21,005 nucleotides of DNA from CAZWHE01 sp964633825. Lineage in GTDB: Bacteria; Planctomycetota; B15-G4; CAYZWU01. Location of the stretch: positions 1 to 21,005 of the forward strand of contig CAZWHE010000062.1 in assembly GCA_964633825.1 (NCBI GenBank). Direction: 5' to 3'. A model generated the notes under the pieces. It was not told the DNA's origin and did no database searches. It was given only the letters and a program-made list of their open reading frames with translations. The translations under genes were made by a program, and so were the position numbers. Every line of letters starts with the position of its first letter. The stretch's first letter is position 1. Below are positions 7,228 to 15,865 of the stretch, in pieces.

Positions 7228-8593
7228 GACGGCCTCCTTGCGGCTGGCTTCCGGGAAGAACGGCCTTCGACTCGGCCACGGACACGGTGGGCAGGAAGCG
7301 GCAGAAGAGCAGGATCAGCGTCAGAAAGAGGCCGATGCTTCCCGCGAGCAGCCCCGCGTCGACCCACGTGGGCTTGAAATAGTCCCAGCTCGAGGGGAGA
7401 TAATCCCTGTGCAGGCTCGTCGTAATGATGACGAACCGCTCGAACCACATCCCCACGTTGACGAGGATGACCACGGGATACATGAGCAGGACCGACCGGC
7501 GGATCTTCCGGATCCACAAGAGCTGGGGAAACCCGACATTGCAGGCCACCATGATCCAGTAGGCCCATCCATAGGGACCGAAGGCGCGGTTCATCGAGGC
7601 ATAGCGCTCGGCGGCGGCCCCGCTGTACCAGGCGATAAAAAACTCGATGAGGTAGGCGTAGCCCACCATGAGCGATGTGGCGATGGTGATCCGGTTCATC
7701 ACGTCGAGGTGGTCCTTGGTGATGACGTGCTGTAGACGGAACATCCACCTGAGGATGACGATCACCGTGGCCACCATGGCGAAGCCGCTGAAGATCGCTC
7801 CGGCCACGAAGTACGGGGGGAAGATCGTGGTGTGCCATCCAGGAATCACCGATACGGCGAAGTCGAAGGAGACCACGCTGTGAACGCTCAGGACGAGGGG
7901 GGTCGAGAGCCCGGCGAAGAGGAGATAGGCCTTCTCGTAGTGGCTCCAGGCGCGGTTCGATCCTTTCCAGCCGAGGCTCAGGATTCCGTAGGCCAGCTTG
8001 CGCACGCTGTTTTTCGCCCGGTCGCGGGCCAGGGCGAGGTCGGGGATCAGGCCGGTGTACCAGAACATGACCGACACGAGGCCGTACGTGGAGACGGCGA
8101 AAACGTCCCAGAGCAGGGGCGACCTGAAGTTGACCCAAATGCCGTTGGCGTTGGGCAGGGGAAGGAGCCAGTACCAGGCGAGCCAGGGGCGTCCCGTGTG
8201 GATCAGGGGGAACTGGAGGGCGCAGAAGACGGCGAAGACCGTCATCGCCTCGGCGCAGCGGGCGATCCCCGTGCGCCACCTCTGCCTGAGGAGGTAGAGG
8301 ATCGCGCTGATCAGGGTTCCGGCGTGGCCGATGCCGATCCAGAAGACGAAGTTGGTGATGGCCCAGCCCCATCCCACGGGGTTGTTGTTCCCCCACGTGC
8401 CGATGCCGGTGAAGACGGTGTAGCCGAAAGAGAAGAGAAAAAGAAGGGCAAACGCCCCGGTGATGCTGATGGCGATCAGCCACCGTCCGGTGGGGAAGGA
8501 CTCGAGAGGACGGTTGATGTCGTCATCGAGCTTCTCGAGCTCCTTTTTGCCGATCCTTGTCCGGGGAGGGGCCGCAGCGAGTGTTTCGCTCAT
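7220..8593 (-). CDS. actC: Alternative Complex III quinol-oxidising membrane subunit ActC (NrfD family)
   Basis: This is a 457-residue NrfD/PsrC-family membrane protein with about ten helices, thought to contain the menaquinol-binding site of ACIII. Typical segments are INFVFWIGIGHAGTLISAIL-like sequence near residue 85 (here NFVFWIGIGHAGT), the loop HTGRPWLAWY, the segment SHYEKAYLLFAGLSTPLVLS, and the helix end NVGMWFERFVII. The paired HSVVSFDFA and PGWHTTIFPPYFVAGA loops are also characteristic. The ATG at 8593 overlaps the actB stop as ATGA, which fixes the start; the open frame further upstream is inside actB. Electrons taken from quinol pass to the iron-sulfur domain of ActB. The assignment is firm from both sequence and gene order. 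Confidence 0.95.
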   Translation of the reverse strand: MSETLAAAPPRTRIGKKELEKLDDDINRPLESFPTGRWLIAISITGAFALLFLFSFGYTVFTGIGTWGNNNPVGWGWAITNFVFWIGIGHAGTLISAILYLLRQRWRTGIARCAEAMTVFAVFCALQFPLIHTGRPWLAWYWLLPLPNANGIWVNFRSPLLWDVFAVSTYGLVSVMFWYTGLIPDLALARDRAKNSVRKLAYGILSLGWKGSNRAWSHYEKAYLLFAGLSTPLVLSVHSVVSFDFAVSVIPGWHTTIFPPYFVAGAIFSGFAMVATVIVILRWMFRLQHVITKDHLDVMNRITIATSLMVGYAYLIEFFIAWYSGAAAERYASMNRAFGPYGWAYWIMVACNVGFPQLLWIRKIRRSVLLMYPVVILVNVGMWFERFVIITTSLHRDYLPSSWDYFKPTWVDAGLLAGSIGLFLTLILLFCRFLPTVSVAESKAVLPGSQPQGGRHD

Positions 8594-11571
8594 CCCTTCC
8601 CTCCCTTGTCGGATCGGGCGGTCTCCGTATGGGGATTGAGAATCCTCGCCAGGTAGGAGACATTGGGCCTTACGTTCAGCTCCTCGAGAACATGGTAGGC
8701 CAGGGGGGATGCCTTCATCCGGGAGATCCGGCTCTTCGGGTCGTTGAGGTCGCCGAAGACGATGGCGCCCGCCGGGCACGCCTGCTGGCAGGCGGTCAGG
8801 ACGGCGCCGTCGGGAAGGGCTCTTTCTTCGTTTTTGCTCTTGAACTTCTCTTCATTGATCCGCTGCACGCAGAATGTGCACTTTTCCATCACGCCCCGGG
8901 AGCGGACCGTCACCTGGGGGTTGTAGGCCAGCTCCTGTACGGGGTCGTTCAGGCTTCTCTTCGTGTAGTTGAAAAAATTGAATCTCCGGACTTTGTAGGG
9001 GCAGTTGTTGGCGCAGTATCGCGTTCCCACGCACCGGTTGTAGACCTGCTCGTTGAGGCCTTCCGCGCTGTGGGCCGTGGCGTTCACGGGACAGACGCTC
9101 TCGCAGGGCGCGTTGTCGCAGTGCTGGCAGAGCATGGGCTGGTGATGGATGCGCGGGTTTTTGGGGTCGCCTTCGTGATATTGGTCTATGCGGATCCAGT
9201 GCATCTCGCGGCCCAGGGCGCATTCCTCTTTTCCCACGACGGGGATGTTGTTCTCGGCTTGACAGGCGGTCACGCAGGCGCCGCAGCCCACACAGGCGTT
9301 CAGGTCGACGGCCATGACCCATTTGGGATTTTGCGAATAGTCGAAGGCGTCGTGAAGCTGCGCCTTCTTCGGAAGGTGGATGCGCTTTTTCACGAAGCCG
9401 GGATCCCGGGCATACTCCTGGAGTGTCCCGTGCACGACGATCGCCCGCCCCTCCATGGAGAACGCTTTCTGGGTGCGCACGAGCCGATGCTCTGTTCCGG
9501 AAGGCGAGAGCTTCACATCGAAAGCGAGCCGCCGTGTGGGGGCTCCCTTTTGCATGAGAACCGCCGTGTTGAATCCCCTTCGGTCACCGACCACGCCGGC
9601 CCGGGTCCGGCCGTGTCCGAGTGTGACCGCTACGACGCCGCCTGCAACGCCCGGCTGGACGAGCACGGGCAGGACGAGTGATTTCTCTTTCGTCCTGACC
9701 TCGATATCGTCCCCTTCATTGATCTTCAGCTTCTTTGCCAAGCCGGGGCCGATCATGGCGGCGTTGTCCCAGACCAGCTTGCTGACCGGGTCGGGCAGCT
9801 CCTGGAGCCATCCGTTGTTGGCGAACCTCCCGTCGAAGAGGGCGTGATGGGGAAGGATCACGAGCTCGTAAGCACCGGGCGGAGGAGGTTCCCGGCCGGC
9901 CATGGCGCGGGCCGCGTTTTTATTCATCACCGGCATCGGCTGGTCAACCCGGCTCCCGCTCAGGCCTTTCCGAAGGGCGTCTTCCCAAGCTCTCTCCCGG
10001 GCGTGGGACAGAACGCTGCTCTGCCATCTGGACCGGATGTAATCGTGCCAGTCTTTCGGCTCGTTCCCGCCCGACCGGCTTGGAACGATCGAACGGGTCC
10101 ATGCGAGCAGCGACTCCGCCTCCTGCCGCGAATCGAAAAGGGGTGCGATCACGGGCTGGCAGAGGCTGTGCAGGCCGGGCAGCGGGAGGGCGTCGTTCCA
10201 CGATTCCAGGTTGTGGCTGCTCGGAAGGGAAAAAGTGCAGGCCGAAAGGGTTTCGTCGAGGTAAAGACCGTGACCCACCGAAACCCGGGCTTTCCCGAGA
10301 AGGGCTTCGAAACCGCCGCCGGGCCAATCGTAAACCGGATTGACTCCCATGAGGAGAAGGAGATCGACACCCTCCTCCAGTGCGGCCGCTATCTCTGCCG
10401 GGTCGTCGACAGGAAGCGTGGGAGGGGATGGATTCCATTCCAGCGTGCTGCCCGGCGCATCGATCGCCTCGTTGAGCAGGCAGACGGCGGCGTGCACTTC
10501 TTCAGGCAGATGAGGTCCGGCCAGGACCACCGATTCTGCGCTGTGGGATTTCAGATCTTTTGCCAGGGCGATGAGCACCTTCTCATCCAGGCCGTGTTCT
10601 TGGGCCGTTTTGTGCAGCCCGCCGAACTCCCCGTTCAAGGCGGCGCGCAGGGCCTGGACCAGGCCGTGCGCCGCAGAGGGGCGGATGGGAAGACGGTGGT
10701 CGGCGTTGGCGCCGGTGAGGGTCATGGCCGATTCCGCTGCATAGAGCCTGGAGGAGCGGGGTGCGCCTTGGCCGGTCACCCGGCCCCGGGCGAAGTCTTG
10801 GATCCCTTTCAGGGTGTCGCCGTCCGTGCCGAGAAAATCCGAATCGATGGTGAGTATGATTTTCGCGCGGGAAAGGAGGGGTTCGACGGCTCCGTCAATG
10901 CAGTAGATCTTTTTCCAGGCACTGCGGCGCGGGCCGTCATGAACGGTTTCATGAACAAAGTGGCGGGCCGTCGGACAGGCGTCGAGGAAATCGTCGACCA
11001 AGGAGCGCTCGGAAGGTCCCAGGAGCGAGCGCGTGATCAGAACGGCTTTTCGCGCTTTTTTCAATGCATGGGCGATCTCCCTGTCGGCCTCGCTCCACGT
11101 GATCGGCCTCCCTTTTCGCATGGGGGCTCTGAGGCGGTCGGGATCGTAGAGGGAAAGGATCGACGCCTGCATCGGGGCGCTCGAGGAACCCCGGTTCAGG
11201 GGATGATCCGAAAGACCCTCGATCTTGACGGGACGGCCGTCGAGCGTCTTGATCTTCATGCCGTAGGGGAGTGACCCTTCCGTCCAGGTGGAGGCGTAGT
11301 AGAGAGGCGTTCCGGGGTGCTGGTATTCCGGGCTTTCGGCCATGCTGACGATCTTGCGGAAGGGCTTTCTTCTGCAGCCCGGCATTCCCAGGGCCAGCAC
11401 GGCCGAAGCGGCCATGAGCTTCATGACCGACCTGCGGCTGATCTCGGCCCGGTCTATGGAAGCTTCCTCTCCCGCAGGCAGGCCCGCCCTCTCCACGCGG
11501 GAGGGCAATCCGTCGGAAAGACCATTTCCGACTATTTCGGTATGAAAAGATTTGAAACGTTCTCTTTTCAT
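8590..11571 (-). CDS. actB: Alternative Complex III fused molybdopterin-oxidoreductase-like and iron-sulfur subunit ActB
   Basis: This 993-residue fused protein is the largest ACIII subunit. A twin-arginine export motif, SRRSVMK (45-51), precedes a short hydrophobic run ending in GMPGC (C66, a poor lipobox). Residues about 70-720 resemble a molybdopterin oxidoreductase but lack the N-terminal cysteine cluster, in keeping with the family's cofactor-free B1 domain. Residues about 745-960 are the ferredoxin-like B2 domain. Its cysteines fall at 760, 763, 766, 770; 815, 818, 823, 827; 847, 853, 857; and 898, 901, 928, 932. These 15 ligands are what three 4Fe-4S clusters plus one 3Fe-4S cluster require. 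The domain carries electrons from ActC to the hemes of ActA and ActE. The 5' end lies 15 bases after actA, with only a weak GGAG before the ATG. Confidence 0.95.
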   Translation of the reverse strand: MKRERFKSFHTEIVGNGLSDGLPSRVERAGLPAGEEASIDRAEISRRSVMKLMAASAVLALGMPGCRRKPFRKIVSMAESPEYQHPGTPLYYASTWTEGSLPYGMKIKTLDGRPVKIEGLSDHPLNRGSSSAPMQASILSLYDPDRLRAPMRKGRPITWSEADREIAHALKKARKAVLITRSLLGPSERSLVDDFLDACPTARHFVHETVHDGPRRSAWKKIYCIDGAVEPLLSRAKIILTIDSDFLGTDGDTLKGIQDFARGRVTGQGAPRSSRLYAAESAMTLTGANADHRLPIRPSAAHGLVQALRAALNGEFGGLHKTAQEHGLDEKVLIALAKDLKSHSAESVVLAGPHLPEEVHAAVCLLNEAIDAPGSTLEWNPSPPTLPVDDPAEIAAALEEGVDLLLLMGVNPVYDWPGGGFEALLGKARVSVGHGLYLDETLSACTFSLPSSHNLESWNDALPLPGLHSLCQPVIAPLFDSRQEAESLLAWTRSIVPSRSGGNEPKDWHDYIRSRWQSSVLSHARERAWEDALRKGLSGSRVDQPMPVMNKNAARAMAGREPPPPGAYELVILPHHALFDGRFANNGWLQELPDPVSKLVWDNAAMIGPGLAKKLKINEGDDIEVRTKEKSLVLPVLVQPGVAGGVVAVTLGHGRTRAGVVGDRRGFNTAVLMQKGAPTRRLAFDVKLSPSGTEHRLVRTQKAFSMEGRAIVVHGTLQEYARDPGFVKKRIHLPKKAQLHDAFDYSQNPKWVMAVDLNACVGCGACVTACQAENNIPVVGKEECALGREMHWIRIDQYHEGDPKNPRIHHQPMLCQHCDNAPCESVCPVNATAHSAEGLNEQVYNRCVGTRYCANNCPYKVRRFNFFNYTKRSLNDPVQELAYNPQVTVRSRGVMEKCTFCVQRINEEKFKSKNEERALPDGAVLTACQQACPAGAIVFGDLNDPKSRISRMKASPLAYHVLEELNVRPNVSYLARILNPHTETARSDKGGKG

Positions 11572-11586
11572 TCCATGAGCTCCGGT

Positions 11587-12174
11587 TCAACGATGACAGG
11601 TCGTGCAATAGATCGGGGCCCGCGTGGCCTGCCCCTTGGGGGTTTTGTCCGTGGGAGGCTGCATGTGGCAGTCGAGGCACCAGCCCATTTTCATCGAATG
11701 GACCCGCTGCACGCGTTCCATGGTTTCGACCTTGCCGTGGCATTCTTCGCATTCCACCCCTCCTGCGAGGTGCCGGCTGTGATCGAAATAAACGAAATCA
11801 GCGAGGTCGGACACCTTCTCCCAAAGAATCGGTTCCTTCCGCTCCCAGTGTTCGAGGAGCTTGGCCATGTGGGGCTTCACTTTCCCCTGCGAGTCCTTCG
11901 GCTGGATTTCCGAGTGGCAGTTCATGCAGGTGGAGACGGTGGGGATAGTGGCAAAGCGCTCCTTTTCGGCCTGGGAGTGGCAGTAAATGCAGTCGATCTC
12001 GTACTCCCCGGCCATGAAGGCGTGGGAGAATTCGATCGGCTGCTCCGGCTGGTATCCTTTCTCCAGGTTGGAAGGCCAGAGCGCGTATGTTCCGAAGGCC
12101 ATTCCCAGTACAAGAGAAAAACCGATGACACCGGCGGCGATATAGATTCGGCGTTCGAAATTTTTAGTAAACAT
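11587..12174 (-). CDS. actA: Alternative Complex III pentaheme cytochrome c subunit ActA
   Basis: This is a 195-residue multiheme cytochrome with one N-terminal membrane anchor (about 9-32). Five heme-binding motifs are present: CIYCH (62-66), CMNCH (83-87), CEECH (142-146), CLDCH (166-170) and CTTCH (190-194). The last ends one residue before the stop. This matches ActA of ACIII, which accepts electrons from the iron-sulfur chain of ActB on the periplasmic side. I chose the ATG at 12174 (MFTKNFERRIY). An in-frame ATG at 12213 would add 13 residues but has no ribosome-binding site and lies almost at the predicted transcription start. An AGGAG lies about 16 bases before the chosen ATG, which is far, so the start is a little uncertain. 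It is the first gene of the operon. Confidence 0.94.
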   Translation of the reverse strand: MFTKNFERRIYIAAGVIGFSLVLGMAFGTYALWPSNLEKGYQPEQPIEFSHAFMAGEYEIDCIYCHSQAEKERFATIPTVSTCMNCHSEIQPKDSQGKVKPHMAKLLEHWERKEPILWEKVSDLADFVYFDHSRHLAGGVECEECHGKVETMERVQRVHSMKMGWCLDCHMQPPTDKTPKGQATRAPIYCTTCHR

Positions 12175-12218
12175 CGATACACACAGCCATCTCCTGCCAA
12201 GAAGGAGAGGCATGAAGC

Positions 12219-12247
12219 ATTAAATTCTTGATTAACAATACAGGCAA
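12219..12247 (-). promoter_or_regulatory. Predicted sigma70-type promoter of the ACIII-caa3 operon
   Basis: On the minus strand TTGCCT (-35, 12247-12242) is followed by an exact 17-base spacer and TTTAAT (-10, 12224-12219), which matches TATAAT at five of six positions. Transcription would begin near 12211, giving a leader of roughly 37 bases before the actA ATG at 12174. It is the only promoter-like match I found immediately upstream of the first gene of the twelve-gene minus-strand run. Confidence 0.55.
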
Positions 12248-12493
12248 ATCGTTGGGAACCCTGTCATTTATGAATCCATTTTGTCCGCAGTATGGCACGG
12301 AGTCTTTCATTCTGTATGTGGCGCTGCAAGGTGGATGACGGAGCGGTCAAAGAGGCCGTGTAATCGAAGCAGGATTCCCGATATCAAATTCTCACAAAGA
12401 ACGAAGAACTGATTATTCAATAGCCTCTCTCCGTTTGTGTGCAATTAGATCTCTGTTGACTGAGCAAGTTTGTATGACCTGGACGTTAACCTC
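12248..12493. other. Divergent intergenic region between actA and proline dehydrogenase
   Basis: Together with the promoter above, this is the longest gene-free stretch of the window (about 320 bases from 12175). It is more AT-rich than the flanking genes, as expected for a divergent control region. I see no convincing plus-strand promoter for the proline dehydrogenase, no strong hairpin and no RNA gene. A 23-codon open frame at 12292-12363 has no ribosome-binding site and is probably chance. Confidence 0.5.
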
Positions 12494-13417
12494 ATGCGCG
12501 CTTTTTTTATGATCCTTTCCCGAAGCAGAATCATGCACTGGTTGAGCATTCATTTTCCGCCGGCCCGCCTCATTTCACGCCGCTTCATTGCCGGCGAGTC
12601 GCTGGACGATGCGCTTGACGTGGTGCGGAATCTCAACGGGTGCGGAATAAAAGCGACGCTCAACTATCTCGGCGAGAAGGTCGACAGCCGGGAAGACGCC
12701 CGAAAGGCCGGCGACCGGTATAGGAAAATACTCCGCCGCATCAAGGAAGATGGACTCGATGCCACCATATCAATCAAACCGACTCATCTCGGTCTCGAGC
12801 TGGGTGAGGATCTTTTTCAGGAGAACCTCGAAGAGGTTTTGAACGAGGCGCGCCTTCTGGGAAACGCGGTTGAAGTCGACATGGAAGATTCAGAGACCGC
12901 GGGCGCCGCACTCGCCGTGTTTCACCGGCTCTTCGAGGAGAACAAGAACGTCAGAATCGCTTTGCAAGCCTGCCTCTTTCGGACAGCCGGTGATCTGAAA
13001 ACTTTGGTGGAGAAGGGAAGCAGCATCCGGCTGGTCAAGGGGGCTTATGACGAGCCGGCCGAGGTCGCGTGGAAAAGAGCTCGAGAGGTGGATGCGAGCT
13101 ATTCGCGGCTGATCGAAGAGTGTTTCACCGATGAAGCCCGGGCTTCGGGTTTTTACCCCGCCTTTGCCACTCACGATCACGTTCTTATCGAAAAGGCGCT
13201 TTCAGAGGCTTCGAAACAACAAGCTCCCAAGAACCGCTTCGAGTTTCAGATGCTCCTGGGGGTGCGGCGGGACTGGCAGCGGAAGCTCACGGCAAAAGGG
13301 TGCGCTCTCCGAGTCTATGTTCCCTTCGGGAGCCACTGGTATCCATATTTCATGCGGCGTCTCGCCGAGCGTCCGGCCAATGTTCTCTTTTTGATCAGGG
13401 CCATGCTCTCTTCGTGA
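12494..13417 (+). CDS. Proline dehydrogenase, monofunctional (FAD-dependent)
   Basis: This TIM-barrel flavoenzyme of about 307 residues oxidises proline to pyrroline-5-carboxylate and feeds electrons to membrane quinone. Residue numbers are given from an alternative in-frame ATG at 12470, eight residues upstream. Active-site motifs are SIKPTHLG (K103), D138, Q166, RLVKGAY (187-193), FATHDH (232-237), EFQMLLGVR (258-266) and YFMRRLAERPAN (293-304), the last holding the paired arginines that bind the proline carboxylate. It lacks the DNA-binding and aldehyde dehydrogenase parts of PutA; the P5C dehydrogenase is not in this window. I prefer the ATG at 12494 (MRAFFMILSRSR) because homologues begin this way, but neither start has a clear ribosome-binding site. 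The gene is convergent with the FG-GAP gene, with 16 bases between stops and no visible terminator. Confidence 0.93.
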   Translation: MRAFFMILSRSRIMHWLSIHFPPARLISRRFIAGESLDDALDVVRNLNGCGIKATLNYLGEKVDSREDARKAGDRYRKILRRIKEDGLDATISIKPTHLGLELGEDLFQENLEEVLNEARLLGNAVEVDMEDSETAGAALAVFHRLFEENKNVRIALQACLFRTAGDLKTLVEKGSSIRLVKGAYDEPAEVAWKRAREVDASYSRLIEECFTDEARASGFYPAFATHDHVLIEKALSEASKQQAPKNRFEFQMLLGVRRDWQRKLTAKGCALRVYVPFGSHWYPYFMRRLAERPANVLFLIRAMLSS

Positions 13418-13433
13418 CACCGCCCCGAGCGAC

Positions 13434-14918
13434 CTACTGAACCTGATCCTCGACGTAATTCGACTTCACCGAGTCGACATGGCCCGCCCCCCGGCGGATG
13501 ACGGCCTGGGTCCAGACGGTCACCAGGGGAGCGCTGTTGGGAATGGTCACCGAGAATTGGGCCGTTCCGGAGCCGTCGGCTGTTTTTGCTTTGATCAGGT
13601 TGACGGGAGCGACGAGGTCGAGGCACATCCCGCCGAGCAGGGGAGAACAGAAACCGTCCGGTGCGGCGCCCTGCAGTGAATAGAGGAAATAGACGCTTTC
13701 GCTCGGCCGGGCGCCCGTGGCGGTGAACGTCGTCTGCTGCCCGCGGATCAGCGGGCTTTGCGAGAGGACGGGTGGAAAATCGGTCGCGTTGAGGCGGAGG
13801 GTGAACGAATCCGTGCTCGAGCTGGAAAGGGCGAAGTCGATCCGGCCGTCCTTGTCGAAATCAGCGGTTGCGATATCGTAGGGATACGCCGGCGGCTGGG
13901 CGCCGAAGAAGACGGGGGAGGCGAACGTTCCGTTGCCGTGGTTTTTCAGGACCGCCGTTTCATCAGCCGAGGAGTCGGCCACAAGGAGATCGGGATCGTT
14001 GTCCAAGTCGATGTCGAGCGCGGCCAGCTGATAGGGGCTCGACCCGGCCCCGAGGTCCGTGCGCTGGGGAAACTGCCCGGCGCCGTCGTTCCAGCGGATC
14101 GTCACGTTGCCCGATCCCGAGTTTGCCGTCGCCAGGTCAATGTCGCCGTCGCGGTCGAGGTCGGATGCGGTGATGCCACGCGAGGTCGTGCCCACGCTCC
14201 ATTTCTGCCGGGGCTGAAAAGTTCCGTCGCCGTTGTTGAACAGAACTCCGAGCGTGGTGTACGAAAAGTTGGCCACTGCCACGTCGGGATAGGTGTCGCC
14301 GTTGAGATCGGCGATCGCGGCATCGATGGGGGAGGATTCGGCCTGGTACGAAACGGCCGCTGCAAAGGTGCCGTCCTGGTTGTTCATGAGGACGCTGATG
14401 TCGTTGGTCAGAATGTTGGATGAAACGAGGTCGATCCAGCCGTCGCCGTTGAGATCTCCCGGCTCGACGTTCCAGCACCGGTCACCCACGGGATAGAGAA
14501 CGGCCGTGGCGAACGTGCCGTCCTGATTGTTGATCAAAACGGAGACGTTGTTTCCGTCGTGGTTGGCTGTCGCGATGTCGTCCCAGCCGTCGTTGTTCAG
14601 GTCCGCGGCCGCACATCCCCAGGCGGAGTTGTAGCCCACGTCGAAGGCGATGCCCGCGCCGAAACCGCCGCTCTGGTTGTTGAGATGCACGCAGACCTCG
14701 CCGAGCTGCCACCCGGCGACGGCGACATCGGGATAGGTGTCGTTGTTGAAATCGCCCGTTGTGATCGAAATGGGATCCTGGCACGTTTGATAGGTGGCGG
14801 GCGGGGCAAAATCGATCTGCCCGACCGCCGGCTCCACGGCAAACGCGCAGATTCCGACCGCTGCGGCGGCGCTGATTCTTACGGCACGATCAAAGAGATA
14901 TCTCCATGGCTTGTTCAT
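13434..14918 (-). CDS. Secreted FG-GAP/VCBS repeat protein, seven-bladed beta-propeller
   Basis: This 494-residue exported protein has a signal peptide (about 1-34, ending EPAVGQ). Seven repeats follow, each with a calcium-loop motif of the DxNxDGxxD type, beginning near residues 56, 106, 155, 204, 253, 302 and 353. The period is about 49 residues, and most repeats contain a VLxNNxDGTF strand. Seven blades make one complete propeller (about 45-378). The last 114 residues (PPVLSQSPLIRGQQTTF onward, with a C-C pair in FCSPLLGGMC) form a separate beta-rich domain of a kind often found at the ends of secreted proteins in large-genome environmental bacteria. The role is unknown; such propellers usually bind ligands or partners outside the cell. 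The start follows GGAGAG and has its own promoter. Confidence 0.88.
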   Translation of the reverse strand: MNKPWRYLFDRAVRISAAAAVGICAFAVEPAVGQIDFAPPATYQTCQDPISITTGDFNNDTYPDVAVAGWQLGEVCVHLNNQSGGFGAGIAFDVGYNSAWGCAAADLNNDGWDDIATANHDGNNVSVLINNQDGTFATAVLYPVGDRCWNVEPGDLNGDGWIDLVSSNILTNDISVLMNNQDGTFAAAVSYQAESSPIDAAIADLNGDTYPDVAVANFSYTTLGVLFNNGDGTFQPRQKWSVGTTSRGITASDLDRDGDIDLATANSGSGNVTIRWNDGAGQFPQRTDLGAGSSPYQLAALDIDLDNDPDLLVADSSADETAVLKNHGNGTFASPVFFGAQPPAYPYDIATADFDKDGRIDFALSSSSTDSFTLRLNATDFPPVLSQSPLIRGQQTTFTATGARPSESVYFLYSLQGAAPDGFCSPLLGGMCLDLVAPVNLIKAKTADGSGTAQFSVTIPNSAPLVTVWTQAVIRRGAGHVDSVKSNYVEDQVQ

Positions 14919-14982
14919 TGTCTGCTCTCTCCGTTCAGGTGTTTTTTCGGTGGATATGGAAATTGAATCGGCTTTGAGAAAC

Positions 14983-15010
14983 TTAATAGATCACAATTTG
15001 TGCGTGTCAA
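14983..15010 (-). promoter_or_regulatory. Predicted promoter of the FG-GAP protein gene, with a dyad in the spacer
   Basis: On the minus strand a perfect TTGACA (-35, 15010-15005) is followed by a 16-base spacer and TATTAA (-10, 14988-14983). The spacer contains the 11-base inverted repeat CACAAATTGTG (14992-15002), a good size and place for a repressor half-site pair. The leader to the ATG at 14918 would be about 57 bases. Confidence 0.55.
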
Positions 15011-15055
15011 CGCAATTTATGCCTGCACAGCCGAAATGGCCGGAATCGGTCCGGA

Positions 15056-15865
15056 TCAAAGGAGCAGTAATCCGGCGGCGTAGGGCAGGAAAACGAGCAG
15101 GGCCAGGAGGGGATGCCCGCGCTGAGTCGTGTTGTGTCTGTCCCAATTGAAAAGATAGGTGGCCAGCGCGAAAGCCAGAATCCCGCTCGCCAGCAGGATC
15201 ATGAGCGATCCAAATGGATCGAAATCAGCGGTCTGGTCGGGAAACAGTCCCCGAAAAGCATTCATGGAATGGGTGGCGGGCAGAAGCTGGGCGGCCTTTC
15301 CCGCCGCAGCGGGCAGCATGCTATAGGGCATCATCATTCCGCCCAGGAGCATGGAGGGCAGAAAGATCAGCTGCGACCAGAGAACGGTCATCCGCGAATT
15401 GGGTGAAATCACACCGATCAGCAGTCCGAATCCGGCGCAAGCGAAAACAGTGATGAAAAATGTCAGGACGAAACCGGGCCAATCGACAGGCAGGGGCGCG
15501 CCGAAGAAGAGGGGCGCCGTCACGATGATGACGGCCGCAACCACCACCATGTGCAGGATCGTGGACACAGCCGGGACGGCCAGAATCGAAAAAGCTGGGA
15601 TTCCATTGATCTTGTAGCTTCGAAAAATACCGGCTTCGCGGGCCGCCACCAGGGGCTCGGGCAGTCCCAATATCATGGCCGACAGGATGGCCAGCACCAC
15701 CATCGCCGGGACCATGGTTTCGAGGAAGGGGGGGCTGAGCTGCGGCATGATCGTTCCGATCAATGCGTAAAAACCGAGGGGGAAGAGGTAGTTCATCAAG
15801 AGAAGGCTCTTGTTGCGGATGCCCGTGCGGAACTCGAAGGAAAAGTGATGAATGATAGCATTCAT
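15056..15865 (-). CDS. ABC-2 type transporter permease
   Basis: This is a 269-residue membrane protein with about six helices and the layout of the ABC-2 permease family. An amphipathic N-terminus (HHFSFEFRTGIRNKSLL) precedes the first helix. The cytoplasmic segment EPLVAAREAGIFRSYKINGI is typical of the coupling region that contacts the ATPase. It forms an exporter with the ATPase encoded directly upstream; the start overlaps the ATPase stop as ATGA. The substrate cannot be read from the sequence: this family includes drug, antibiotic, lipid and polysaccharide exporters. The upstream redox gene in the same orientation could hint at an envelope role, but that is inference. A weak CCGGA/TCCGG hairpin without a T-run follows the stop. 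Confidence 0.9.
   Translation of the reverse strand: MNAIIHHFSFEFRTGIRNKSLLLMNYLFPLGFYALIGTIMPQLSPPFLETMVPAMVVLAILSAMILGLPEPLVAAREAGIFRSYKINGIPAFSILAVPAVSTILHMVVVAAVIIVTAPLFFGAPLPVDWPGFVLTFFITVFACAGFGLLIGVISPNSRMTVLWSQLIFLPSMLLGGMMMPYSMLPAAAGKAAQLLPATHSMNAFRGLFPDQTADFDPFGSLMILLASGILAFALATYLFNWDRHNTTQRGHPLLALLVFLPYAAGLLLL

Noticed and set aside
9844..11274. A 476-codon open frame on the plus strand opposite actB
   Set aside because: Antisense shadow of a well-supported gene; low-complexity Gly/Arg/Val composition and no family similarity seen.
12175..12213. An earlier start for actA at 12213
   Set aside because: No ribosome-binding site, nearly coincides with the predicted transcription start, and adds residues (MPLLLGRRWLCVS) not typical of ActA.
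12292..12363. A 23-codon open frame in the divergent region
   Set aside because: No ribosome-binding site or recognisable sequence, and the length is compatible with chance.
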